Assembly: GCA_963210315.1 (NCBI GenBank)
Contig: OY723288.1
Location: forward strand, 1,612,001-1,676,000
Source of the DNA: Rhynchopus euleeides
Lineage: Eukaryota; Euglenozoa; Diplonemea; Diplonemida; Diplonemidae
Reading direction: 5' to 3'
Length of the DNA: 64,000 bases
Under the pieces are notes generated by a model that was given only the letters and a program-made list of their open reading frames with translations, ran no database searches and was not told the origin of the DNA. Within the stretch, counting starts at the first letter, position 1; each line of letters opens with the position of its first letter. The position numbers were made by a program, and so were the translations under genes. Below are positions 32,006 through 42,900 of the stretch, piece after piece.

Positions 32006-32514
32006 CGTCAACTTTTTTGACTCGTCACTCTCTTGGAATCGTCGGGTCGTGACTCTGGAGCCGTTCCGATTTCGTCAGCAATTCTCACCCCCTCCCTCCC
32101 CAGCCGAGAGAACATTTTTCTTCTGGCCCTGCATCCAGTGTTGCCTGCCTATGTGTTGCCCCTGTTGTGTCTGCGCCTGTGCCTCCCTGCCCTGTATTTT
32201 TTTGCCCTCACGGGTATCACGATACAGGGCAGTCCCCCCCCTCCTCCCCCCAAAAATCGTTCGCATCATCTTGGCGCCCATTCCTTCCACTTTCTGTGGA
32301 TGTGTTTGGTATTTCCGAACGGAATTTTCCAGCGTCAAGACTGATACCTCGCCGTTTTAGAGTCAGTCACTTCTACCGCCGCTGCGATTTGCGATACGGT
32401 AGTTGTGCAGAAATGCTAACATTTAATTTGCTCTGTGGAACCTGGACTGCACCTTCTGGGCTGTGAGTCTGTAGATAGTTGGACAGTTGCGGAACCCATC
32501 CTTTGTGTGCCTCC

Positions 32515-33945
32515 GACTTGAGGAGCTGTCGACTTCAGAACCAAGGTTCAGAACGAAGATGACGACCTGCTGTGAGCTGCAAACCTTCTTGACACACCTA
32601 CCGTATCTGCATTACACTCGTGGTAATTCCATACCCCTGGAAACAGGAGACCGCCGTCTGTTCACAGATGGTCTTGAGCGTGGTAGCCATCTTTGCTATG
32701 GAGTCACGATTAAGTCTTTGTGGTCACGTGGGCCCATGAGCAGCGGATACACTTGGAGTGGAGGGAGGGGGTGCGGTTCTGGAAAAGCGGGTCTGAATCT
32801 GGTCAAGGACGACTGAGGGCTTCAGTTCGAGTTCAATGTGGGTCCAAGGGGGGCCCTCGCTACGAGTCACTGTGAGTCACGAGTCGTCAGTTTTCAGCCA
32901 AACATGGCTGACTTCTCACTTTTTCTCACTCAGTCACACTTGGTAGCGAGGGCCCCCAAGGGTACACAGGAGATCACTGCTTCATATTCAACCTGCTTGT
33001 CATCCTCTGGTTACTGTTCAACGGCTCGAACTCCTCGACTTTCCTTGGCTGACTGAAATGAAACAATACGTAAGTGCTGCTATTGTGTTGTTCCCCTGAC
33101 AGAGGAACACAAGGGAAGGGAACTGCAGCTGTCCACGAAGTGGCTCGACGTAGCCACCTCACGCTGCCTAGAGGGTCGGTTCAGGTTGAAGCAGAGCAAT
33201 TAAGTGTTAGGGGGATGCCTTTGGTCAAGGCCTTTTCTAAAAAAAATTGACCCACGGCGCCTGGTTGTAGCTCGGTCTACGCCAGGTTCCACACCCCGTC
33301 ATCGCAAAACGTACACATACACAGAGGCAACCCGCAACGGGCCTCTGTGGTACGGGAGCCTGACGGGAGGAAATTTTGCCTTTTGGTCACAAAGGCGTCT
33401 TTTTTTGGAATAAATTGACCCGCAGGGTGGCTGAGTCTTATCAGACAGGCCGACCTACGTTGAACAGTGGAACCACACAACCTGTTCAACCTGCAAACCA
33501 CCGGGGTGGCGGCTGAGTCCTCATCCCTGCCGTAGCATGCGATAAGCCTACGTCGACCTCCGCTACGGTCTCTCAACAACGGTCTTCACCAGTTGAACCC
33601 CGCGCGTCCGGGAAAGCCTGATCGTTTGGATCTTGTCCCTGTGATTCGAAGAACTGTGGGGTTCAGAACCAAGGATGAGGAACTGCTGTGAGCTGCACAC
33701 TCTCTTGACACACCTGCACGTATCTGCGTTACACTCGTGGGAAACCCGAACCCTGTATTTATACAGGAGACTTCCATCTGGGACAGTTTCTGTTCCAGAT
33801 GAGCTTTGACAGTGGTAGCCATCTTTGCTATGGAGCCATCGTCATTGCTATCGTCGTCACTCGGACCCATGAGCAGCTGATACAATTGGTGTGGAAGGAG
33901 AGGGTGCGGTTCTGGATCAGCAGATCTGAATCTGAAACTGGTAAA
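32515..33945 (+). repeat. Internal direct repeat pair within the GTCGA element
   Basis: About 32515-32800 and 33655-33945 share GGTTCAGAAC, CTGCTGTGAGCTGCA, TTGACACACCT, GGTAGCCATCTTTGCTATGG, CCCATGAGCAGC and GGGTGCGGTTCTGGA in the same order, at an estimated 70-75 % identity. No frame is kept between them, so this is probably non-coding. Confidence 0.6.
32849..32957 (-). mobile_element. 109-bp MITE, copy A (GGGGGCCCTCGCTAC family)
   Basis: It has inverted ends GGGGGCCCTCGCTAC, length exactly 109 bp and target duplication AAG (32846-32848 and 32958-32960). Its inside contains GCCAAACATGGC and CTCACTTTTTCTCACT. Confidence 0.9.
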
Positions 33946-34035
33946 GAAACCCATGGGTCTGAGATGACTCAGTGTAAGCCTGAGTGACCGGGTCAGGTCA
34001 CTCAGGCTGTCTACCGGTCAGTGAACCAGTATCCG

Positions 34036-34272
34036 ACCTGTCGAAGCTGTCGACAGGTATACCTGTCGAAATCGACTGTCGACCTGTCGACAGTAAGCTG
34101 TCGACAGCTGTCGACTGTCGACAGGTCGACAGTCGACAGGTCGAATCGACTGTCGATCGACAGCAAAATCGACTGTCGACTGTCGACGGGTCGACAGTCG
34201 AATCGACAGTCGACCTGTCGACAATCGACAGTCGATTTTGCTGTCGATTCGACTGTCGAATCGACAGTCGAA
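34036..34272. repeat. GTCGA palindromic satellite, right arm
   Basis: It is a shorter array of CTGTCGAC/GTCGACAG units related to the left arm but with tighter spacing and different variants. Confidence 0.85.
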
Positions 34273-34292
34273 GACCCCGACAGCGCGTCGTG

Positions 34293-34513
34293 CAAGAAGT
34301 CACTACCCCCCCCCCCCCCCCCACACGACCCCCACACACGCACACACCCTTCCAGACAACTCGCTGAAATCCCATCAGGGCTTGCAACGAGGCCTCGCTC
34401 CCTCACACACACACGCACCCCAAGCCCTCAAGACTCTTGAAGCGGCCTGACTCTTTAGTGTCTACGTCGCAGCAAGGGGGCGATATATACCACCCTTTTT
34501 ATTGATTTCACGT
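34293..34513. other. Host segment left of the large element
   Basis: From 34422 (AAGCCCTCAAGACTCTTGAA) to the CGT at 34511-34513 it duplicates 45907-45998. No gene is present. Confidence 0.7.
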
Positions 34514-34961
34514 GGGGGCCTTCGCTACCGGGTGAGAAAAAGTGAGAAAAAATGAGCGGAAAAACGCTTAAAAAAAGAGTCAGGGGAGTTGGGGGGTCCC
34601 TAGCCTGGGGAGCATATTTGAACCCCGAATCTCGAAAATTATGCCGGCGTGACTCGTCCCAAAGCAGGTTTGGGTCGCTCTATGGCGAGTTGGTGTAAAA
34701 ATCGCAAACCAGAGTGACTGCGAGTGACTCGCAGTGGGGTCCCCGGGGGGGGGGGGGGCTGCTTGATGAATCAGCGGAGTGCGGTGTGCAGCTGATGCAC
34801 CACCTTCTTTTCCTCACTAGTCTCATGCGGGGCAGGGGGTTTAGGCAAGCTTCGCTCGTACGTGGGGGGGGGGGGGTTGTGGAAGTAGAAGACAGAGACG
34901 AATCACAAACGGGAACAGATGTTAGGAGAAGCAAGGGAGAGGGGGGGGGGCAGAACATATA

Positions 34962-35381
34962 TCACGCCGAACCGGAGAACTCGTGCCAGTCTGCATCGGG
35001 ATCGTTCCCGGCAGTGCTCTGTAAGAGCTTGTCGACGACATCTGGGGTTTCACCACTGCCGTTCTCCGGGAAGCAGTCCAACACGCCCTGCACCTCCTGC
35101 ATCCACGGAGTGACGTCCACATCCCGAAGGCCAAACTCATCCTCGTCATCTACAGACGCATCGTCCTCCTGTGTCAATCGTTGCAGAAGCTGCAGGTGGA
35201 GCACTGCCAGCCTCAGGCTCACCCGTAACCACTCTGCTGGCAGTGCGCGGCTTCTGGGGGATGAAGCCCGCGACGAGGTTCCTGTAAGGGCCGATGGGCA
35301 GTTCGGGGAGGCCATACTTGTACAGAAAGTTATGAAGCTCTGCCACGACCCTCCCACACAGCGCGAGGAACTGCGAGTCAC
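34962..35381 (-). CDS. Overlapping frame with acidic tail, possible alternative C-terminus of the transposase
   Basis: It overlaps the 3' end of the fusion gene in another frame and then continues about 60 codons past its stop with DDASVDDEDEFGLRDVDVTP and FPENGSGETPDVVDKLLQST, ending at 34962. This composition looks like a genuine protein tail. It could be reached by a small intron near 35146-35240 (a GTGAGC donor and CAG acceptors are present) or it may be chance. Confidence 0.35.
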   Translation of the reverse strand: MTRSSSRCVGGSWQSFITFCTSMASPNCPSALTGTSSRASSPRSRALPAEWLRVSLRLAVLHLQLLQRLTQEDDASVDDEDEFGLRDVDVTPWMQEVQGVLDCFPENGSGETPDVVDKLLQSTAGNDPDADWHEFSGSA

Positions 35382-38300
35382 CCTCGCCCCCGAGATGGTA
35401 CGGGTACGTGAGGATCTTGAAGTCCTTCACACGCGCATTTCCCCGCTCCACCCTTCCACGAACGAATCCGTGGGAACCGTTGTACATCTTCTGCGCCGCC
35501 ACAGGAAGGTTACAGTCAGGAATGGGGACCCGTCGGTTTTCATCCCCCTTCCTCGAGTAGCAGCGACTCCCAGTCACGCACTGCTTGGCTCCCGCGTATG
35601 CGCCATCCGCAAGCACAACGTCGCCGTCGGGCACCAAGTTGGGCTGGTGCGCGAATGCGGATGTGGAGGAAGTGCCCCACAGGTGCGAGTCAGGGATAGC
35701 ACCAGCATGGCCACCCGTGAAGAACACGATGAGGCCGTACTTGTTGGTGCCCATCTGAAACTTCAGAACGGGCCTCTTGTAGTACCCGCTCCAGTTAGCC
35801 GCATAAAGGTAGCTTCTGGAGACGGGCACCGGGAAGACGTCGATCAGCATGGTGCTTGCAGGCAGGAGAGGGGCGTGGTTGAACTCGTCCTCGATACGCC
35901 TGTCAGAGACAAGCTGGACTTCGTTCAGGAAGAGGCCGCAGTACATCAGCCCTTCGTTGAGCATGTCGCGGCACTTGTCAGAAGACAGGTCGAAGGTGAA
36001 GGGGTCTGACAGGGCGGTTTTGAGCGGCTTTCTGAAGAGGTAGTAGAATACGACCAACTGATGTTTTTCCGTGAAGATGCTTGACCCGTACTTCCGGAAG
36101 AACATTTCAAGCATGTAGGGGGGGTAGCCGGTGAGACTCTTCGCCTTCCCCTTGCACAGCTTGTCCCAGTCGTGCGTCTGCTCGGCCAGGATCTCGTTTA
36201 TCGAGAGACCGATCAAGGGGTGCTTGACGTCATTTGCACGAGCCCTATCAGCCTCAAACTGGCGGCGCAACTTCGCCTTCACCTCGTTCAGCTGCCTCTG
36301 GACCCGCTCCTTGGGAGATTCCGCAGCCGAGGCCTGTTCTGCACGCACCTTCTTCGCTGCGAACTCCTGCGTCACCTTCTGCGTCAGCTCCTCCTTCTCC
36401 TTCACATCCTTCTTCGACTTCCGGCCGCGCTTCAGCTTTCCATCCGGTCTCTTGGCGGACAGCTGCTTCTTCACCTCGCTCTCCACCATGCGCTTCTCTC
36501 TCTCGTCCAGGACTAGCGCGGTCTGCTCCTCCAGCGAAGGCCCCACAGCAGGTGACGAGAGATCCGTGGGGCGCTTCTCGCGGCTCTTTGCCATCACTGC
36601 GTGCTGGATGAGCTGCTTGCGGTGCCCTTGGCCCAGGTGCAGGACATGCCAGGATCCCTCTGGAAAGGTAAACTCCGGGTCGGCCAGGTGGGAGACATCC
36701 CATGAGCTTGGCTCACCCTCCTGCCAGAGGTCGACGTGGGCACGCCGCCAGTCCGTGAGGAGGTCTTTCTTTGAGGAGTGGAAGCCGTGCTGCAGACGTG
36801 GTATCACGGGGGCTTTTGCCGCGGGGAGTTTGGCGAAGAAGGCATCCCAGTTGGAGGCGTACTCCTTATCGCAGGCCTCCATCTGGGCCGCCAGAGCCTC
36901 TTGCACCTCCACGGTGGGGTCCAGGTAGATCTGCCGCGGGTCGTTGCCGTTCTTCGAGTTCTGAGACCCAACGACAAAGAGCTGCCGCTTCACGCCGAAG
37001 TCCGAGGAGAACACCCTGCGCTTGCTCCGGGGGGAGGCAGCAGTGTCAGCTGCAGGGTCGGGCTTAGGGTCCGCACGACGTCTCTTTTTCAGCTCGACCG
37101 AGAAGACGTGGTCGGGGGTCGAGCTTTGCTGCGGAGAAGGAGAGCTTTGCTGAGGAGGAGAGCATGCTTGCGGGGGCTGTACCGCCGGAGAGTTCTGGGC
37201 CCTCTGCCATTCCTGGAACCTCCGAAACTGCGCGAACTCCGCTGCAGTGGCCTCGTCAGTGAAGGTGGGTGGTGAGGGGGCAACGGCTGCTTCTGGTGCC
37301 CGTGGGGTTGCTGGCGCCGGACTCGCAACGGTGGCCGGCTGGCTCGACCTCTTCGTCCGTCCGCTGTCGTACGTTGCCTTTCGTACAGTCGCGGCAACAT
37401 CCGGACAGCAGAGGAAGTCGTCCACGAGCGACTCTTGGACCGTTTTTTTAATCGATCCGATCGATGCGATGTGTTGGCGGAGGGCAGAGGTGACGTCCCG
37501 CACCCCTGTCAGCTTTGGGAAGCTGAGAGATGTTATCTCCCCGTACTTCTTCGGGTTGCGTGTCAGACCCTTGTAGAAGCTGCACAGGGCCTTGGCGAGG
37601 CGCCGCGCGTACGTCTCTTGCGAGGCGCTGTTGCCACAGGGTACCCGTGAGTGGTTCCACAGGAAGGGCTTGGCCACCAAGGCGTCTGCCAGCTGGGCGT
37701 AGAAGTTCGACGAGGATTTCAAATCCCCGTATGCCTTGTTCAGCCCCGTCAGGAAAGCGACGTACTTGACCCCCCAGCCATTACGAGCGGAGGTGCGGGG
37801 GTCCACCGGATCAGCAGCCTGGGGCGGGGGCGGGGTGCCTGCCGCAGTTGACACAGAACCGGGGGGGACAGCACCCTTGAGCCTGATGCGGCGAGGGCGC
37901 TTCGATGCAGGAGGCGCCATCTCAGCCGATCTCGGGCTCACGACACGAGGATTCCTGGGCGCTGCGGCTGTCTTGGGCGCAGGCTTTGTTGTGGCTGGCC
38001 TCGATGCCGCTGTCTTGGGCGCAGGCTTTGTTGTGGCTGGCCTCGATGCCGCTGTCTTGGGCGCAGGCTTCGTTGTGGCTGGCTGCGCTGTGGCAGGCTT
38101 GCGGGCAGGCTTCACAGCCTCGTACAGGGCGATGAATGGCGTTACATCACCCGGGCCGAGGTTCACTGCTCGGAGCATGGCGTCCTCGGTCACGTCCTTG
38201 ACGCACTCGTCGTTGCAGGACCGCCAGCAACCGCCCTGCCGCACATACGCCACGTAGTGGCCACACGCCGTGGTTGGTCCACGGTGCACCACTACCCCTC

Positions 38301-39795
38301 TCAGCAAGTACTGCTGCTGGGACACCGTGATGCGGGTCTCGACGGTGAGCCGCGCCTTCAGCTTCACAGGTGACGCTTCGCTGGAAACCCAGCCAGTCCA
38401 CTTGGCTGCGAGCAGGAGGGAGTCGGGAGGCGTGATCCTGATCGCCCGTGTACCGCCTTCCACCAAGGTGCCCTTGCAGATGTGGCTATGGCACTCCAGG
38501 CGGTTCTGGCTGTCCAGCTCCTCGACCACGGTGAAGGTCCCCAGGAGACTGGAGAAGGTTGCCCTATCCCCCTCTCGCATCGGGAGATCCAGCAGCCACT
38601 CAGGCTCTGGGGCGGGGACGACCTTCTCCAGATTACACTGGGAGCACTTCGTGGCCACAGGGAGCCGGAACTCAAAGGGCCGGAACACGGCCTGGCTGTC
38701 GCACCCAGTCAAGAGGGCGCGCATCCACTCGGTCGCGTCCTCCTGCACCGTGGTGTCGTGCCACCTCGGTGGCAGTGCCTTCACCAGCGCATGCATCGGC
38801 TGCCCGGAGATGACGGGGCACTTGTTTTTCGATGACCTTGTTCGGGGCTGTGGGGTGTCCATCCGTGCGAACACGTCACGTAGGGCCGAGGACACAGCGT
38901 TCGGATTCGAATCATCTCTCACTGCGCAGCGGAATGCCGCGGACCCACGCAGCAACTGCAACACGCTGTTGAGATAGCATGTGCACGAGAGGTTCGGCAG
39001 GCCACAGGCCCTGACAGGACCTGTCGGAAGAGGAGCAGTGGTCGAGTTGTTCGGAGAAGCGGTGGGCGGCGTTGCGTTACCAGATGTCGGGGGGGGCGGA
39101 GACTGCACCGGATTCGTAGCGGCGGGCGGAGGGGGTGGCGGGCGCGACGAAGCAGTAGCCTCACCAGGTGTAGAGGGTTCGGGCGCAGCAGGCGGCGTCG
39201 ATGTGGTGGGAGCAGCATCTGAAGTCGTGACGGGGGGCGGAGACTGCACCGGATTCGTAGCGGCCGGAGGGGGCGCAGAAGACAGAGGGGGTGGCGGACG
39301 CGGGGAGGAAGCAGTAGCCATCGGAGACGTGTCAGCGGACATCGAGGGGGGCGGAGGCTGCACCGGAATCGTCGAGGGAGCAGGCGAACGCGGCGACGAA
39401 GCAGTAGAGTCACCAGGAGTAGATGGTCTGGGCGCAGCAGGCGAATTGCGCGAGGCGGCCTGAGGTGGCGGAGCAGACTGTTCACATGGGCAGAGAGGAA
39501 GGCCCACATGGACACAGAAACGTACAGCCTCCTTGCGGCCTCGAGACTCCGCCTTCCTCGTCAGCAGTCCAGGGATGACTTCCCAACCTTTCGGCGAAGT
39601 GAACAGCGAGTTGAGCGCCCGTCCGATGAGGGTCTTACCGTACCCCGTATCGTCTCCGGCCAGTAGGGGCTCCAGGTAACCCGACAAACCCAGATGGTTG
39701 CAGAGGCGCAAGGGGGGCTGTGTGTCTCGGAGGAAACAGCGAATAGCAGCGGCACAAGCGGCGAAACGCTGGTCCGCGACCCTGGACCGTGTCAT
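35146..39795 (-). CDS. Fused ubiquitin-specific-protease-like and DDE transposase protein
   Basis: One uninterrupted frame of 1549 codons from the ATG at 39795 (open up to a TTG at 39849). Order: residues 1-110 with a helicase-like DDTGYGKTLIG; a Pro/Ala/Ser linker; a C19/USP-like peptidase at about 255-550; linker with three KPAPKTAASRPATT-like repeats; a helical domain about 650-800; a basic, charged helical part about 1000-1220; and a DDE domain about 1230-1500. USP landmarks are CTCYLNSVLQLL (catalytic Cys about 272), Cys pairs CSQC and CHSHIC, and CGHYVAYVRQGGCWRSCNDE (His about 513, then Asp). DDE landmarks are LIDVFPV (Asp about 1319), VLADGAYAG (Asp about 1397) and RVERGNARVKDF (Glu about 1450). 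Both active sites look intact. An overlapping frame to 34962 adds an acidic tail and may be the spliced C-terminus. The N-terminus may be incomplete. Confidence 0.85.
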   Translation of the reverse strand: MTRSRVADQRFAACAAAIRCFLRDTQPPLRLCNHLGLSGYLEPLLAGDDTGYGKTLIGRALNSLFTSPKGWEVIPGLLTRKAESRGRKEAVRFCVHVGLPLCPCEQSAPPPQAASRNSPAAPRPSTPGDSTASSPRSPAPSTIPVQPPPPSMSADTSPMATASSPRPPPPLSSAPPPAATNPVQSPPPVTTSDAAPTTSTPPAAPEPSTPGEATASSRPPPPPPAATNPVQSPPPPTSGNATPPTASPNNSTTAPLPTGPVRACGLPNLSCTCYLNSVLQLLRGSAAFRCAVRDDSNPNAVSSALRDVFARMDTPQPRTRSSKNKCPVISGQPMHALVKALPPRWHDTTVQEDATEWMRALLTGCDSQAVFRPFEFRLPVATKCSQCNLEKVVPAPEPEWLLDLPMREGDRATFSSLLGTFTVVEELDSQNRLECHSHICKGTLVEGGTRAIRITPPDSLLLAAKWTGWVSSEASPVKLKARLTVETRITVSQQQYLLRGVVVHRGPTTACGHYVAYVRQGGCWRSCNDECVKDVTEDAMLRAVNLGPGDVTPFIALYEAVKPARKPATAQPATTKPAPKTAASRPATTKPAPKTAASRPATTKPAPKTAAAPRNPRVVSPRSAEMAPPASKRPRRIRLKGAVPPGSVSTAAGTPPPPQAADPVDPRTSARNGWGVKYVAFLTGLNKAYGDLKSSSNFYAQLADALVAKPFLWNHSRVPCGNSASQETYARRLAKALCSFYKGLTRNPKKYGEITSLSFPKLTGVRDVTSALRQHIASIGSIKKTVQESLVDDFLCCPDVAATVRKATYDSGRTKRSSQPATVASPAPATPRAPEAAVAPSPPTFTDEATAAEFAQFRRFQEWQRAQNSPAVQPPQACSPPQQSSPSPQQSSTPDHVFSVELKKRRRADPKPDPAADTAASPRSKRRVFSSDFGVKRQLFVVGSQNSKNGNDPRQIYLDPTVEVQEALAAQMEACDKEYASNWDAFFAKLPAAKAPVIPRLQHGFHSSKKDLLTDWRRAHVDLWQEGEPSSWDVSHLADPEFTFPEGSWHVLHLGQGHRKQLIQHAVMAKSREKRPTDLSSPAVGPSLEEQTALVLDEREKRMVESEVKKQLSAKRPDGKLKRGRKSKKDVKEKEELTQKVTQEFAAKKVRAEQASAAESPKERVQRQLNEVKAKLRRQFEADRARANDVKHPLIGLSINEILAEQTHDWDKLCKGKAKSLTGYPPYMLEMFFRKYGSSIFTEKHQLVVFYYLFRKPLKTALSDPFTFDLSSDKCRDMLNEGLMYCGLFLNEVQLVSDRRIEDEFNHAPLLPASTMLIDVFPVPVSRSYLYAANWSGYYKRPVLKFQMGTNKYGLIVFFTGGHAGAIPDSHLWGTSSTSAFAHQPNLVPDGDVVLADGAYAGAKQCVTGSRCYSRKGDENRRVPIPDCNLPVAAQKMYNGSHGFVRGRVERGNARVKDFKILTYPYHLGGEGDSQFLALCGRVVAELHNFLYKYGLPELPIGPYRNLVAGFIPQKPRTASRVVTGEPEAGSAPPAASATIDTGGRCVCR
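37950..38092 (-). repeat. In-frame tandem repeat in the linker of the fusion protein
   Basis: Three copies of a 57-base unit encode the Lys-Pro-Ala-Pro-Lys-Thr-Ala-Ala-Ser-Arg-Pro-Ala-Thr-Thr segment. They lie just after the protease-like domain and are nearly identical at DNA level. Confidence 0.8.
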
Positions 39796-39999
39796 AATCA
39801 GTGATCCACGTAACCTCCTGCAGGGGATCTGATTGAAGAACAACAGCAATGACCGTCAAGGGCAGAAGCGGCCAACTACACAGGGAGGGAAGCAACCTCG
39901 AGGGGGGGGGGGGGGGGAGAGGGGGCCGACCTGCTGATACCAGTACTCCTGGCGCGGGATGCCGCTACTGTGAGCATGAAAGACTTTTCCGGCGACTTT
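39796..39999. other. Junction between transposase gene and satellite array
   Basis: About 200 bases contain a G-run (39902-39918) and, on the - strand, two CAG acceptor-like sites (after TTCTTCAAT and after CCCCTG) just upstream of the first ATG. These are consistent with an upstream exon that I cannot locate. Confidence 0.5.
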
Positions 40000-42900
40000 G
40001 TCCTGGGGGGGGAATCGGGGAGAATCCGCCAAGTACGACAATGTACTGGGGGGAATCGGGGGGAATCGTCCAAGTACGACAATGTACTGGGGGGAATCGG
40101 GGGGAATCGTCCAAGTATGACAATGTCCTGGGGGGAATCGTCCAAGTATGACAATGTACTGGGGGGAATCGGGGGGAATCGTCCAAGTACGACAATGTAC
40201 TGGGGGGAATCGGGGGGAATCGTCCAAGTATGACAATGTACTGGGGGGAATCGGGGGGAATCGTCCAAGTACGACAATGTACTGGGGGGAATCGGGGGGA
40301 ATCGTCCAAGTATGACAATGTACTGGGGGGAATCGGGGGGAATCGTCCAAGTACGACAATGTCCTGGGGGGAATCGGGGGGAATCGTCCAAGTATGACAA
40401 TGTCCTGGGGGGAATCGGGGGGAATCGTCCAAGTACGACAATGTACTGGGGGGAATCGGGGGGAATCGTCCAAGTATGACAATGTACTGGGGGGAATCGG
40501 GGGGAATCGTCCAAGTACGACAATGTACTGGGGGGAATCGGGGGGAATCGTCCAAGTACGACAATGTACTGGGGGGAATCGGGGGGAATCGTCCAAGTAT
40601 GACAATGTACTGGGGGGAATCGGGGGGAATCGTCCAAGTACGACAATGTCCTGGGGGGAATCGGGGGGAATCGTCCAAGTATGACAATGTCCTGGGGGGA
40701 ATCGGGGGGAATCGTCCAAGTACGACAATGTACTGGGGGGAATCGGGGGGAATCGTCCAAGTATGACAATGTACTGGGGGGAATCGGGGGGAATCGTCCA
40801 AGTATGACAATGTACTGGGGGGAATCGGGGGGAATCGTCCAAGTACGACAATGTACTGGGGGGAATCGGGGGGAATCGTCCAAGTATGACAATGTACTGG
40901 GGGGAATCGGGGGGAATCGTCCAAGTATGACAATGTACTGGGGGGAATCGGGGGGAATCGTCCAAGTACGACAATGTACTGGGGGGAATCGGGGGGAATC
41001 GTCCAAGTACGACAATGTACTGGGGGGAATCGGGGGGAATCGTCCAAGTATGACAATGTACTGGGGGGAATCGGGGGGAATCGTCCAAGTACGACAATGT
41101 CCTGGGGGGAATCGGGGGGAATCGTCCAAGTATGACAATGTCCTGGGGGGAATCGGGGGGAATCGTCCAAGTACGACAATGTACTGGGGGGAATCGGGGG
41201 GAATCGTCCAAGTATGACAATGTACTGGGGGGAATCGGGGGGAATCGTCCAAGTATGACAATGTACTGGGGGGAATCGGGGGGAATCGTCCAAGTACGAC
41301 AATGTACTGGGGGGAATCGGGGGGAATCGTCCAAGTACGACAATGTACTGGGGGGAATCGGGGGGAATCGTCCAAGTATGACAATGTACTGGGGGGAATC
41401 GGGGGGAATCGTCCAAGTATGACAATGTCCTGGGGGGAATCGTCCAAGTATGACAATGTCCTGGGGGGAATCGGGGGGAATCGTCCAAGTATGACAATGT
41501 CCTGGGGGGAATCGGGGGGAATCGTCCAAGTACGACAATGTACTGGGGGGAATCGGGGGGAATCGTCCAAGTACGACAATGTACTGGGGGGAATCGGGGG
41601 GAATCGTCCAAGTATGACAATGTCCTGGGGGGAATCGGGGGGAATCGTCCAAGTACGACAATGTACTGGGGGGAATCGGGGGGAATCGTCCAAGTACGAC
41701 AATGTACTGGGGGGAATCGGGGGGAATCGTCCAAGTATGACAATGTACTGGGGGGAATCGGGGGGAATCGTCCAAGTATGACAATGTCCTGGGGGGAATC
41801 GGGGGGAATCGTCCAAGTACGACAATGTACTGGGGGGAATCGGGGGGAATCGTCCAAGTATGACAATGTACTGGGGGGAATCGGGGGGAATCGTCCAAGT
41901 ATGACAATGTACTGGGGGGAATCGGGGGGAATCGTCCAAGTATGACAATGTACTGGGGGGAATCGGGGGGAATCGTCCAAGTACGACAATGTACTGGGGG
42001 GAATCGGGGGGAATCGTCCAAGTATGACAATGTACTGGGGGGAATCGGGGGGAATCGTCCAAGTATGACAATGTCCTGGGGGGAATCGTCCAAGTATGAC
42101 AATGTCCTGGGGGGAATCGGGGGGAATCGTCCAAGTATGACAATGTCCTGGGGGGAATCGGGGGGAATCGTCCAAGTACGACAATGTACTGGGGGGAATC
42201 GGGGGGAATCGTCCAAGTACGACAATGTACTGGGGGGAATCGGGGGGAATCGTCCAAGTACGACAATGTACTGGGGGGAATCGGGGGGAATCGTCCAAGT
42301 ATGACAATGTACTGGGGGGAATCGGGGGGAATCGTCCAAGTATGACAATGTACTGGGGGGAATCGGGGGGAATCGTCCAAGTATGACAATGTACTGGGGG
42401 GAATCGGGGGGAATCGTCCAAGTACGACAATGTACTGGGGGGAATCGGGGGGAATCGTCCAAGTACGACAATGTACTGGGGGGAATCGGGGGGAATCGTC
42501 CAAGTATGACAATGTCCTGGGGGGAATCGGGGGGAATCGTCCAAGTATGACAATGTCCTGGGGGGAATCGGGGGGAATCGTCCAAGTACGACAATGTACT
42601 GGGGGGAATCGGGGGGAATCGTCCAAGTACGACAATGTACTGGGGGGAATCGGGGGGAATCGTCCAAGTATGACAATGTCCTGGGGGGAATCGGGGGGAA
42701 TCGTCCAAGTACGACAATGTACTGGGGGGAATCGGGGGGAATCGTCCAAGTACGACAATGTACTGGGGGGAATCGGGGGGAATCGTCCAAGTATGACAAT
42801 GTACTGGGGGGAATCGGGGGGAATCGTCCAAGTATGACAATGTCCTGGGGGGAATCGGGGGGAATCGTCCAAGTACGACAATGTACTGGGGGGAATCGGG

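Larger units (their letters stand above)
31521..34292. mobile_element. 2.8-kb element with GTCGA-repeat inverted arms
   Basis: The ends are CACGACGCGCTGTC and its exact inverse. The left arm (31521 to about 32010) and right arm (about 34036-34292) consist almost wholly of interlocking palindromes of CTGTCGA, TCGACAG and ATCGAC. Comparison with uninterrupted repeats at 53074 and 47488 suggests the host joined as CCA-CA-AGAA, a 2-bp CA duplication. The core has a diverged internal direct repeat (about 32515-32800 and 33655-33945), another MITE inserted at 32849, and no recognisable gene. Confidence 0.7.

Noticed and set aside
33246-33300. tRNA-like stretch GGTTGTAGCTCGGTCTA
   Set aside because: It has a box-A-like look only; no acceptor stem or anticodon arm could be folded, and it lies in the core of a mobile element.
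34714-36009. 431-codon + strand frame over the 3' end of the transposase gene
   Set aside because: It is antisense to the DDE domain, with no domain of its own.
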